Of a stretch of 64,000 bases of DNA, positions 25,880 to 34,297 are shown piece after piece. The translations under genes were made by a program, and so were the position numbers. This DNA comes from Legionella maioricensis (GTDB lineage: Bacteria; Pseudomonadota; Gammaproteobacteria; Legionellales; Legionellaceae). Positions within the stretch are counted from its first letter, which is position 1. Each line of letters opens with the position of its first letter. The notes below the pieces were generated by a model. It had not been told where the DNA came from. It made no database searches and saw only the letters and a list, made by a program, of their open reading frames with translations. The DNA is taken from contig NZ_JAJKBJ010000002.1 of assembly GCF_023618015.1 (NCBI RefSeq), positions 186,001 through 250,000 on the forward strand, given 5' to 3'.

Positions 25880-26731
25880 TCAGTTAATAGACCCAAATGC
25901 TTGCCCCAAACGAATAGTACTTCCTGCTTTTAAATTTTCGCTCCATTGCACCTGTTGGCCATTGGCAAACAACAATACTACTGTAGAACCTAATTTAAAG
26001 AAGCCCATTTCTTCTCCTTTAGCCAGCATTTTGTGCATAGAGTTCTGGGTATAATCAAAACTGACTTTCTTTCTGGTTCGTTTTAAATCACCATGCCAAC
26101 TTGTACCTATAGCACCGACTATAGTGGCACCGACGAGAACCATTACCATAGGGCCCACTCTGGTCTCAAAAAATACGGCAAGCCGTTCGTTACGAGCAAA
26201 TAATTTAGGCACAACCCGAGCCGTAGTGGGCTGCACTGAGAATAATGCTCCCGGAATATAGGTCATGGATTTAAGCTCGGCCTCTATGGGCATATGGACT
26301 CTATGGTAGTCTTTAGGAGATAGATATAAAGTAGCGAATTGCCCCCCATCAAACTGCCTGGCCATGGTTTGCTCACAAGCCAGAAGCTCTGCTACAGAAT
26401 AATACCGTCCTTTAGCCTGTATTAACTGGCCCTCTTTTATTGCGCCCATTTCACTGACGCAACCATCAACTGGAGAAACAATGTCTGCCTGGGCCAAGGG
26501 TCTGGATTCAGGTTTTAAATAACGAATAAAAAAATCATTAAAACAAGCATAGGCACGGGGGTCTTCAATTAAAGCCTCGCTCATATTAACCTGATACTTA
26601 TTAATAAAACGTTGAATAATATAGTTTTTTACTTTTCGGTTTTTGACATTGGCCACACAACCGGCAAAAGTAGTAAGTCCATGTTGCGGGATGACATATT
26701 GCGGCAGTGTTTTTAATAAATCGAAAAACAT
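25880..26731 (-). CDS. psd: Phosphatidylserine decarboxylase proenzyme
   Basis: 283 residues, usual for the type. [19 protein letters not shown], a PVDG segment (SPVDGCVSE) and the self-cleavage site LGST ([10 protein letters not shown]), where Ser becomes the pyruvoyl group. It converts phosphatidylserine to phosphatidylethanolamine at the inner membrane. The gene ends just beyond the tRNA on the other strand. Confidence 0.96.
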   Translation of the reverse strand: MFFDLLKTLPQYVIPQHGLTTFAGCVANVKNRKVKNYIIQRFINKYQVNMSEALIEDPRAYACFNDFFIRYLKPESRPLAQADIVSPVDGCVSEMGAIKEGQLIQAKGRYYSVAELLACEQTMARQFDGGQFATLYLSPKDYHRVHMPIEAELKSMTYIPGALFSVQPTTARVVPKLFARNERLAVFFETRVGPMVMVLVGATIVGAIGTSWHGDLKRTRKKVSFDYTQNSMHKMLAKGEEMGFFKLGSTVVLLFANGQQVQWSENLKAGSTIRLGQAFGSIN

Positions 26732-26829
26732 ACAACGTACTCACAGATCCTGAAAAATAGAATCATAACCTAAAGCACGCTCTATTGTCACAAGAAGAGC
26801 ATGCTTATCAGAGCATTAACAGAATTATT

Positions 26830-29433
26830 TTAATGAACTAGAGTAGAAGAGCTTGGTACAGATCCTTGACTATGGGATGGGCCTTCAGCATAAGTGTGCA
26901 GCTCTTTGTAAATGCTCAAATCTTCTGCAGGATTAAATTGACTAATGAGTTTATAACCTGGCACTTTTTTCATCTCCGTGCTCGACTCAATTTCCGTTTT
27001 AATTCCGGCAATTATTTTCTGAAATAATTTATCATTTAAAGAGGAGGATTTTTCTCCTTTAAGAAAGATCAGAGCAAGAATTTGAGTCTGGCTGCTAGCC
27101 GTTTTAAAATAACCCTCTACCTCCTTCCTTCTTGAGGTGCCCCACCATAATTGTTGCTCATAATCATAAAGAGCGGAATTGATTATTCCCTGAAATTTTT
27201 TTTGCGGTAAAGATTCGACCCACTCATACATTGTCTTATAGAATAACTTTACTCCCCCATCACTATAAAGATGGGTAAAGCGTTTATCATGTTTGGCAAA
27301 GGATACGGTTGCTGCCGTATAAAGCAAAATATCCTTTTTAAAAGCCCCGTCTCTTACCGCATTGCGCACACTGAGCAAAGGATAGGATTGGAGCATGAGA
27401 GGAGTGAGGTGTTGAATGAGTAATTGATTTAGCTCCCCTGTTTCTACCATACCTGAACTAAAAATATGGGCCAACCGATGATCACCACTTTCCTCCTGGC
27501 TGGCCTGCAGATACTCTTTAACTGGCTGGGTTCGCTGCCGTTTTGAAAGGGCAGACACATAGGGGGCGTAATAAGTATCAATAATCTCATTAATGTGAAG
27601 ACTCAACTCTCCTGGTTTTAACCCCTTTGCCCAGAGGAATAAAGAGTCATTAAACTGTTTTATTATGCTTTCATCAGTATGAGGTAATACTTCTTTGGGG
27701 GCGATTGAGCTTATAGCATCCTTCATTTGCTCATCGGTCGTGGTTAAATGACGCTTGAAGTTTATCCGCTCAGCAAATTGGTTTAGCAGAATGGAAATAC
27801 GATTAAACTCTCCCCCGGGAGTCATGGTATGCAATAAATTTTCACGGATGGGCAAATCGAATTTTTCGTATAATTGTTTTAATTGGGTGGCAAAAAGAAG
27901 ATTATCTTCCTCAGTCAAATCCTCGCGTTTTTTATCAAAGTAATCCTTGCCTATAGCTTGGAATGTGTTAGTAAAATCAACAAGCAACAGACATGCATTT
28001 CGCAGCTTACTTTCTTTATCTACAAGAATTAAAGATTCAATTTTAGATTTAGATAGTTCCGGCATTGTATTAACCATTTCCCAAGCACTGGTTAAAGTAT
28101 CATCCGTTACTTTTTTTCCCTCTACTTCGGGAAGCTCTACTTGTGATGATACCAAATACAAAACTTTATTATTTAATTGAAAACAGCTGTGTAATAATTC
28201 TTTATATGTTGGAAAATGCGCATCACGCCAAACCTGATGATAACGGTTTTGTAATTCGGGCAAATTATACTTAGTACTCGCCTCATCCTTGCTGTATATA
28301 GTCTCATTTTGGGTTTTTACCCATTCCTCTATTTTTCTATAAAAAGAAGGCTTGCGATAAAGAGCCGTGCAAGTGGCTGGCAGAGGAACCCCATATCCAT
28401 TATTTTCACAGCCCATGTAAAAGACAACCACGCGATACAAATTATCATAATGTTTTTGATAAATATCCATCATAAAGTCGACAAATGGCTTGGTGTTAGT
28501 CGTCTCATTGAATAAGTTGGGATACTCTTTTTCATAGGCTAGCCGCAGACTGACATCGGTATCATCTAAAGAGGTGTAATTTAAAGTCATGTCGCCAAAA
28601 AGTTCCGTTAAACGCTTTCGCGTTACTTCGGGTTGGAACGTTAATAGCGCTTTCAGGGCCACTGCGAATTTTTGCTCATGAGCTTCAGGTTCGTGTGCTA
28701 ATTGCTCAAATTGGGAAGGATCAGCATACGGTTTGGGAAGAATTCGAGTTAAAAGGGATGATTGTATCGGTAAACTTTCCTGCCCTGGATGTAAATAAGT
28801 AAACCAATGATAAGGTTTGGAGTCTTTAACAATGGGAAAACTTTCCCAATCACGTACAGTTAAGGCAATACTTTTCTTAGGAATACCAATAACAGCCCTG
28901 GCTTCCTTCATCAAAATAGTGAGCCAATAAAAAAACATATCGAAATCTAGAATAACGGCCTCCTCACCCGCAAAACCATTATTGTGAGGATGCCCATCGT
29001 CATTATCACCATACCAAAATGCAAAGGCGGCTTCTATATGCTTTTTTTTAAGTAACGTTTTTGTGCTTGGCACCACCTGTTCTTTGGCGGCAATCTCTTC
29101 GGGCACTGTTTCATTGGAGTAATTAAAAGGCTTAAAACCATCAATAGCTATTGATAAAGTACCAACCAGCTCATCTCTCTCATTAAAGACCAACCGTTCT
29201 TCCGCACAATTTTTTCCGAGATACAATCGCTGTAAAAGAGAAGTGCCAACGCTTATTTTGGCCAGAAGCTCTGGGTAATGATTTTTAGGCTCTAATTCTT
29301 TAAAATAGCCGAACTTTGTGATTCCATCTTCTATGAACTCAACACGAATAATTGGATGAGAACCCTCAACAGCCTTACCAGCCGTTAAATCTTTTAATTG
29401 TTTTCGTCTAAGTCCTTTTTTGGGTATCCCCAT
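26830..29433 (-). CDS. MavQ-like Dot/Icm effector candidate with kinase-like N-domain
   Basis: 867 residues, no signal peptide or membrane segment. The N-terminal ~170 residues read as an atypical kinase: FGYFK (Lys45), AEERLVFNE, VGTLSIAIDGF as a hinge-like strand, then the loop YGDNDDGHPHNNGF (141-154) and ILDFD (161-165), like the HxxN and DFG elements of lipid/protein kinases. The rest is helical. In L. pneumophila the effector MavQ (lpg2975), a phosphatidylinositol 3-kinase of similar length (~870), sits, as I recall, at this place between sodB and the atp operon. The C-terminus (EGPSHSQGSVPSSSTLVH) suits a translocation tail. Identity as MavQ rests on position, size and motifs, not on alignment. 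Confidence 0.6.
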   Translation of the reverse strand: MGIPKKGLRRKQLKDLTAGKAVEGSHPIIRVEFIEDGITKFGYFKELEPKNHYPELLAKISVGTSLLQRLYLGKNCAEERLVFNERDELVGTLSIAIDGFKPFNYSNETVPEEIAAKEQVVPSTKTLLKKKHIEAAFAFWYGDNDDGHPHNNGFAGEEAVILDFDMFFYWLTILMKEARAVIGIPKKSIALTVRDWESFPIVKDSKPYHWFTYLHPGQESLPIQSSLLTRILPKPYADPSQFEQLAHEPEAHEQKFAVALKALLTFQPEVTRKRLTELFGDMTLNYTSLDDTDVSLRLAYEKEYPNLFNETTNTKPFVDFMMDIYQKHYDNLYRVVVFYMGCENNGYGVPLPATCTALYRKPSFYRKIEEWVKTQNETIYSKDEASTKYNLPELQNRYHQVWRDAHFPTYKELLHSCFQLNNKVLYLVSSQVELPEVEGKKVTDDTLTSAWEMVNTMPELSKSKIESLILVDKESKLRNACLLLVDFTNTFQAIGKDYFDKKREDLTEEDNLLFATQLKQLYEKFDLPIRENLLHTMTPGGEFNRISILLNQFAERINFKRHLTTTDEQMKDAISSIAPKEVLPHTDESIIKQFNDSLFLWAKGLKPGELSLHINEIIDTYYAPYVSALSKRQRTQPVKEYLQASQEESGDHRLAHIFSSGMVETGELNQLLIQHLTPLMLQSYPLLSVRNAVRDGAFKKDILLYTAATVSFAKHDKRFTHLYSDGGVKLFYKTMYEWVESLPQKKFQGIINSALYDYEQQLWWGTSRRKEVEGYFKTASSQTQILALIFLKGEKSSSLNDKLFQKIIAGIKTEIESSTEMKKVPGYKLISQFNPAEDLSIYKELHTYAEGPSHSQGSVPSSSTLVH

Positions 29434-29472
29434 ATACCAAATCCCTTTATCTAATCAATGCGTCCATGCATC

Positions 29473-29502
29473 ATATTAAGCAGAAATAATCAAGAAGTTC
29501 AA
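29473..29502 (-). promoter_or_regulatory. Candidate promoter of the MavQ-like gene
   Basis: On the minus strand TTGAAC (29497-29502), 18-base spacer, TAATAT (29473-29478). A CTTAAT half-site lies across the -10; a second half-site at 11-base spacing is missing, so this is not a full PmrA box. Confidence 0.4.
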
Positions 29503-29663
29503 GAGTATTTTTCATACAAATAGTTATTAATAAGGGGGGTTCTGGGTTAATAATGAACATCATGTCTTTTTTAACCTGACTAAGGATATAAAAAAAGACA
29601 CCTTATAAGAAATTATGAGCAAAATAAGGAAACGCGTAACCCAAGGTCTGGCACCCCCGCCCC

Positions 29664-31889
29664 TTAAGGAGTCAAAATTGAGGCAGGACGTGGTAAATCG
29701 ATCAGCTCCATAACCTCTTTATCCAGAGCACGTACCTGCTCCCCCAAAGGTGTTTGATTGAAAAACCAATAATTTCCCGTCCTTTTTTCCTTGATGTCAT
29801 TCGCTATGCCCAGAGTTAAAGCAGTGATTACGATGTTGGCCATAACAATAAAGGCTTTATATAATATTGACCGAACCTCTGGATCGACTATATTTAATAC
29901 TTCTCTTTCTGCCTGCTTAATCCTGTCGTGGATATCGACATTGGGTTGGGTAAGACCGTCATAGGCAATACAATACAACAACCGTCTATAGTTTTTTTCT
30001 GCACGTTGCCATTGGCCAATCGTGTCTTGATCTGCAGAAGAGCCGCGTAATCTTTCGTGGACGACCTTGCATTGCGCCTCGACCCGCAGAATGATTTTTC
30101 TTAAACGACTCCCTTGTATTCCCCTATCATCAGCAGTCAAAGCAACAATTTCTTTTTCAAAATTCAAGTCCTGCATTTGTTTGGCGCAAATAAAACGCTC
30201 ATGTAAATTCTTAGCTAACACCAATAGGGCGCTATCGGTGATCACGGGAATACTTCTGCCTTGTCTCACCGGACCATACTGAATTCCGGTATAAAGAATA
30301 TTTATTAATGCCTCGCGATGAGAAACATTATCGACTTTATCTAAGTGAGGTAAAAACAGGCGTAATAATTGCCCCTGTTTATTATTCTTTAAAGCCCAGG
30401 TATATAAATTGCCGGCAGGTATCCCTGTTTTTTTGAGGACAAAAAAAGCTTTACTCAATTCGGCTAATTCTTCCACATTCAATTTCTTTAAATCTGCTTT
30501 TATTGAACCCGATTGGGCAAGTTGTGCAGAGAAATGATATAAAATCGATTGTTGCTGGTGTTCAAAGGGATCCATAACCAGCTTTTTTAAACTTTTAATG
30601 GGAATAATTTCTCTTTGATCTAGAGCCACTAACGTTTCGGCAAGTAACGGATAGGCTATAGTTGCTTCCACTATTTTTTTATAATCTTTGAGCTTTAAAT
30701 CGCTTTTAGCCCAAAAAATAAGACACAATTTTTTGGTATTGCCATCCTCTAAGCGATCTATGTATTCTAATTCTTTACACTTATCCGGATTTCTAAAAAA
30801 TTCTCTTATATCCTCAGTGTACCCCAGCTGCACCAGCAGGCGGACCGAGCGATAATAGGCCTCTTCCGATAAAATTAATTGAAATAAATCAGCGCTATAA
30901 GCTTCTCTAACCAAAAAAGGGATTAACTGCACTTGGGCATCCTTCCACACCGTGCCAGTCATGGTTTTTGCAAGGACATTTTTTTCAAGAAAATCTCTAT
31001 TGGCGCTCAGGATCTTCTCTTCATAAAATAAAATGACCATTTGTAACAAGTTTTTATTGATTTTTTCACTATCACATAGTGATGTGCCTTCAATTTCCTT
31101 TCGCAATCCACTATGTTCTGATAAACAATCTTTTAACATGGCAGGAGATAAAGTAAGCTGATATTCGGCTATTAAATCCAGGGTAGGATTTTCTGCAAGC
31201 ACTACATCAGGTCTGAATTCATTAAAGTTTATTGCAGTTACCTGGTCGGAAACGGGCATCAAACGTACCAAATGAGCCAACCGGACAGCCTTGGGATCCA
31301 TTTCTCCAGTATCCGCTTTAATGGTTTTTTGCAACCAACTGTGGAGGAAGGGGGAGTCAATTTGCTCCATTAATGGATTCTTTAAAGGATCTGTTGAAGA
31401 AACGACAATACCTTCTGTCGTTTTAACATAGGGGGTCAAATCAAAACTGGATAAAAGAACAACGGTTCTTGCTTCGGGGGCCAGATGATTATTTTTTACC
31501 AAGCCCAATACCCATCTTTTTGGGTCATCTTGCCTGAACATTAACATGAAACCACAAGGCTCTTGATGCTCATTGACGTAGGCAAAATACTGATGGACAT
31601 AATTCTCTTGATAATCTTTGGGTTTTTCATTTCTATTGATTAAAGGGAGAGGCTCACCCATAAACCAATATAAATTACCAGCCGACATGTTTCCCGGTAA
31701 ATAATAGGAGCCTTGAGCTTCGGCCTCCCAGGTTCTAATAAAATACTTGGCCTGAGCATCGGTACCAAGAAATCTGGTTTGCGGCATATCTTGCTCCATT
31801 CGATGAGCATCAGAACTTGGTACAATCATCCACTCCTGCCCACAAGCACGAAATAGATCTTGCGCATTGCCTTGTACTAAATAAACCAT
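29664..31889 (-). CDS. Large hypothetical protein, effector candidate with a hydrophobic C-terminal module
   Basis: 741 residues, no signal peptide. An N-terminal ~180-residue mixed region (WMIVPSSDAHRMEQDMPQTRFLG) resembles a small acyltransferase-like fold only in a vague way; the middle ~450 residues are almost all helical. Residues ~680-700 (YKAFIVMANIVITALTLGIAN) are hydrophobic and are followed by GNYWFFNQTPLGEQV, a module I recall at the ends of many Legionella proteins; a shorter version occurs in the protein at 23291. It follows the MavQ-like gene on the same strand after 230 bases. Function unknown; effector status is inferred from genus, size and neighbours. Confidence 0.6.
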   Translation of the reverse strand: MVYLVQGNAQDLFRACGQEWMIVPSSDAHRMEQDMPQTRFLGTDAQAKYFIRTWEAEAQGSYYLPGNMSAGNLYWFMGEPLPLINRNEKPKDYQENYVHQYFAYVNEHQEPCGFMLMFRQDDPKRWVLGLVKNNHLAPEARTVVLLSSFDLTPYVKTTEGIVVSSTDPLKNPLMEQIDSPFLHSWLQKTIKADTGEMDPKAVRLAHLVRLMPVSDQVTAINFNEFRPDVVLAENPTLDLIAEYQLTLSPAMLKDCLSEHSGLRKEIEGTSLCDSEKINKNLLQMVILFYEEKILSANRDFLEKNVLAKTMTGTVWKDAQVQLIPFLVREAYSADLFQLILSEEAYYRSVRLLVQLGYTEDIREFFRNPDKCKELEYIDRLEDGNTKKLCLIFWAKSDLKLKDYKKIVEATIAYPLLAETLVALDQREIIPIKSLKKLVMDPFEHQQQSILYHFSAQLAQSGSIKADLKKLNVEELAELSKAFFVLKKTGIPAGNLYTWALKNNKQGQLLRLFLPHLDKVDNVSHREALINILYTGIQYGPVRQGRSIPVITDSALLVLAKNLHERFICAKQMQDLNFEKEIVALTADDRGIQGSRLRKIILRVEAQCKVVHERLRGSSADQDTIGQWQRAEKNYRRLLYCIAYDGLTQPNVDIHDRIKQAEREVLNIVDPEVRSILYKAFIVMANIVITALTLGIANDIKEKRTGNYWFFNQTPLGEQVRALDKEVMELIDLPRPASILTP

Positions 31890-32093
31890 AATGAATTATC
31901 TCAAGCCTTAAAATTGCAGACATTATAACCAGGAATGCTGCTTCATAGGGATTTTTTGGCGAAAATCTGTATTATTTTCATCCTACTTATCAACGCTTAA
32001 CCACCATACTCGCCAAGCCTTAGTAATAGCAGGTTACTTTTCACTAAAAATAAACCAGCTATTACCAAGTAGTTATGCCCCTCAACAGAACGC

Positions 32094-32591
32094 TTATAAT
32101 ACTCTCTGTGCAACTGAAGCACTATCTTCAGAGGTATCTTGTTCCATTAAATGCTTCTTGCCAAGCTCTTCATGTGGATTTTTCATTTCAAATAATGAGG
32201 AGAAATGGCCTGGCACTTGGTCCTGTTCCAAACTCTTTTCCGCATCGCAATTCTGGACCTGAGTTAGAGGATAGGCTTTACTTGGGGTAACCGTAGGCAG
32301 GGGAGAGAAAGTGTCTTGAATTTGAGAAGCTAACAACTGAAAAGGGAAAATAAAAGATTGCACTATCCCGGCCACTATCCCGAGCCCCACCGTAATGACT
32401 CCAGCAGCCAGGAGTACAGGGCTTGAAGTTATGCCAAAAAAGAGTGCACCGAATTTAAATATGAAACCATAATCGCCACTACCATCTACGGTAAACAGCC
32501 CATACAACAATGACCATGGTGAAAGGCTAACTTGAAAAGTTGTTTTCATTCTTTCTTTAAAGTTTGCAATGCTTTGTTGTACATGAGTCAT
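32094..32591 (-). CDS. Small membrane protein, hypothetical
   Basis: 165 residues, GGAGG seven bases before the ATG. After a charged start (QQSIANFKERMKTTF) two hydrophobic stretches (FIFKFGALFFGITSSPVLLA and GVITVGLGIVAGIVQSFIF) form a hairpin at ~40-85; the tail is polar and acidic with EELGKK, EQDTSEDSASVAQ. No family recognised. It lies with the two large accessory genes on the same strand and could also be an effector. Confidence 0.6.
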   Translation of the reverse strand: MTHVQQSIANFKERMKTTFQVSLSPWSLLYGLFTVDGSGDYGFIFKFGALFFGITSSPVLLAAGVITVGLGIVAGIVQSFIFPFQLLASQIQDTFSPLPTVTPSKAYPLTQVQNCDAEKSLEQDQVPGHFSSLFEMKNPHEELGKKHLMEQDTSEDSASVAQRVL

Positions 32592-32935
32592 ATTTTTTCC
32601 TCCATTAATTTAGAAGAAGAATAATATCATCTAAATATTAACAATTTATTAATCGCTAAGGTTAGGCATCTTTTTGAAGATGAGTTTTATTTGTTTCATC
32701 GACAGATGAGTAATTGACTGGCATGCCATTTTGATTCTTTTTGCAGACAACAACCAGATAACTGCTTTTTCTTGCCATAACCGGAGTAATGAACAACAAA
32801 ATAGAATATAGATAGTTTTTATAAACCACTTTAAATAAAAATTACTAAAAAAGTTGGTTTTTTGATACCATAGCTCGGCAATCTTGTTATTGATTGAATT
32901 TTCCGCAAATCATCGCTTTTTGCCTCAAGGAACAT
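32592..32935. other. Divergent intergenic region, 344 bases
   Basis: Between the minus-strand membrane protein and the plus-strand DUF2520-type gene. AT-rich. A single PmrA-like half-site (gTTAATatT on the minus strand, 32634-32642) without a partner is the only feature noted; nothing else was seen. Confidence 0.4.
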
Positions 32936-33799
32936 ATGAAATTTAATATCATTGGCGCAGGAAGACTGGGTAAAAATATCGCTTTGGCCCTTTCCACTGC
33001 TCAGATTGCCTTATTACAATCCGTATTGAATCGCACGCTTAAAAGTGGGGAAGAGGCTTGTCTTAAATTGGGCTCTGGCAATGCGGTAAATCAAATCGAC
33101 GATTTACCTCCTGCAGATATTACTTGGATTACCTGTAATGACGACGCGATTAAATCCATAGTACGCCATCTCATGGCCCATTCTTCATTAAAAGCCGGCA
33201 GTCTGGTCGTCCACTGCAGTGGTGTATTAAATTCCACTTTATTAGCGCCACTTAAAGCACAGGGCTGCCTTGTTGCCAGCCTTCACCCTTTAAAAGCATT
33301 TAGAGCGGACTATTTGGATGCAAATGCCTTTAACCGTGTAGACTGTGCTTTAGAAGGAGATGAACAGGCCTGCACTTGGTTGCATCGCGTCTTCACAGCT
33401 TTAGGTGCCAACATCATCTCTTTAAAACCCGAAACTAAAGCAACCTATCATGCCGCAGCGTGTCTGGCCTCAAATTATTTAATCACCCTAGCCTCTTGCA
33501 GTGAACAATTGCTTCACCAGTCAGGGTTAACTCAAGAACAAGCCCGACAAATTACTTGCAAATTAATGCAGGGAAATTTAAATAACTTACAACAAACCGC
33601 GCACGTATCAGAATCACTCACTGGACCATTAATGCGTGGCGATCATGAGACCCTTGCCCTGCATCTCCAGGCAATGGAAGATCCCGTCATGAAACAATTT
33701 TATAAAGCAGCAGGATTAGCTACTCTTCAGCTAACATCGCTCACAGAAGATAAAAAGCAGGTCATTACGCAATTACTTCAACCTGAATTCGAGGGTTAG
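32936..33799 (+). CDS. Rossmann-like DUF2520 domain protein
   Basis: 287 residues from the ATG at 32936 with AAGGA four bases upstream; an earlier in-frame ATG lacks support. FNIIGAGRLGKNIA is an NAD(P)-binding Gly-rich loop; VVHCSGVLNSTLLAPLKAQG and SLHPLKAF are typical of the Rossmann/DUF2520 (YqeC-like, ProC-like) family; the C-terminal helices (AACLASNYLITLA) match the dimerisation domain. Such proteins are predicted oxidoreductases related to ketopantoate or 6-phosphogluconate dehydrogenases; the substrate is unknown. Confidence 0.8.
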   Translation: MKFNIIGAGRLGKNIALALSTAQIALLQSVLNRTLKSGEEACLKLGSGNAVNQIDDLPPADITWITCNDDAIKSIVRHLMAHSSLKAGSLVVHCSGVLNSTLLAPLKAQGCLVASLHPLKAFRADYLDANAFNRVDCALEGDEQACTWLHRVFTALGANIISLKPETKATYHAAACLASNYLITLASCSEQLLHQSGLTQEQARQITCKLMQGNLNNLQQTAHVSESLTGPLMRGDHETLALHLQAMEDPVMKQFYKAAGLATLQLTSLTEDKKQVITQLLQPEFEG

Positions 33800-33882
33800 A
33801 TCGTTATGAACCATGCAGCATTATTAGTTATAACAATTTGCGGATATGTAATTTTATTAAAATAGCATACTCAAATAGTCGT

Positions 33883-34035
33883 CATTGCGAATAAAATGCT
33901 GAACGTCTAATTTTCCCTTCTCCACGGTAACCGTTCCCAATAGGTCGTCGTTGCGAACGCAGTGAAACAATCCAGTAACTCTAACGAAACATTGTTCTGG
34001 ATTGCTTCGCCAAGGCTCGCAACGACGGAATTTAC
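33883..34035. repeat. 153-bp repeat, copy 1
   Basis: Identical to 34109-34261 except at two positions. The right half is a long imperfect hairpin: cgtcgttgcga (33946-33956) pairs with tcgcaacgacg (34017-34027), and caatccag with ctggattg. It belongs to the REP-like repeats common in Legionella-type genomes. Confidence 0.9.
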
Positions 34036-34079
34036 ATACCCCACAAATAGTTTACCTATGCTTTGGTTAAAATAATTAA

Positions 34080-34095
34080 TGTTTCACGGGAAACA
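34080..34095. other. parS-like site upstream of the second 153-bp repeat
   Basis: TGTTTCACGGGAAACA matches the ParB-binding consensus TGTTTCACGTGAAACA at 15 of 16 positions. It lies between the two repeat copies, ~200 bases beyond the end of parC. Confidence 0.55.
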
Positions 34096-34108
34096 GTTCT
34101 CATCCCTT

Positions 34109-34261
34109 CATTGCGAATAAAATACTGAACATCTAATTTTCCCTTCTCCACGGTAACCGTTCCCAATAGGTCGTCGTTGCGAACGCAGTGAAACAATCCA
34201 GTAACTCTAACGAAACATTGTTCTGGATTGCTTCGCCAAGGCTCGCAACGACGGAATTTAC
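34109..34261. repeat. 153-bp repeat, copy 2
   Basis: Two mismatches to copy 1, same orientation, period 226 bases. The interval between the copies holds a parS-like site. The whole gap (33800-34297) shows no gene. Confidence 0.9.
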
Positions 34262-34297
34262 CTACCAGAGAACGGTTACTCTCCACGAAAGTTGTAC

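Noticed and set aside
29434..32642. PmrA boxes before the MavQ-like, 741-residue and small membrane-protein genes
   Set aside because: Only single half-sites were found (near 29475 and 32634), without a second at 11-base spacing.
34056..34286. 76-residue minus-strand frame across the 153-bp repeat
   Set aside because: It lies over repeat DNA and the parS-like site, has no ribosome binding site and no recognisable protein character.
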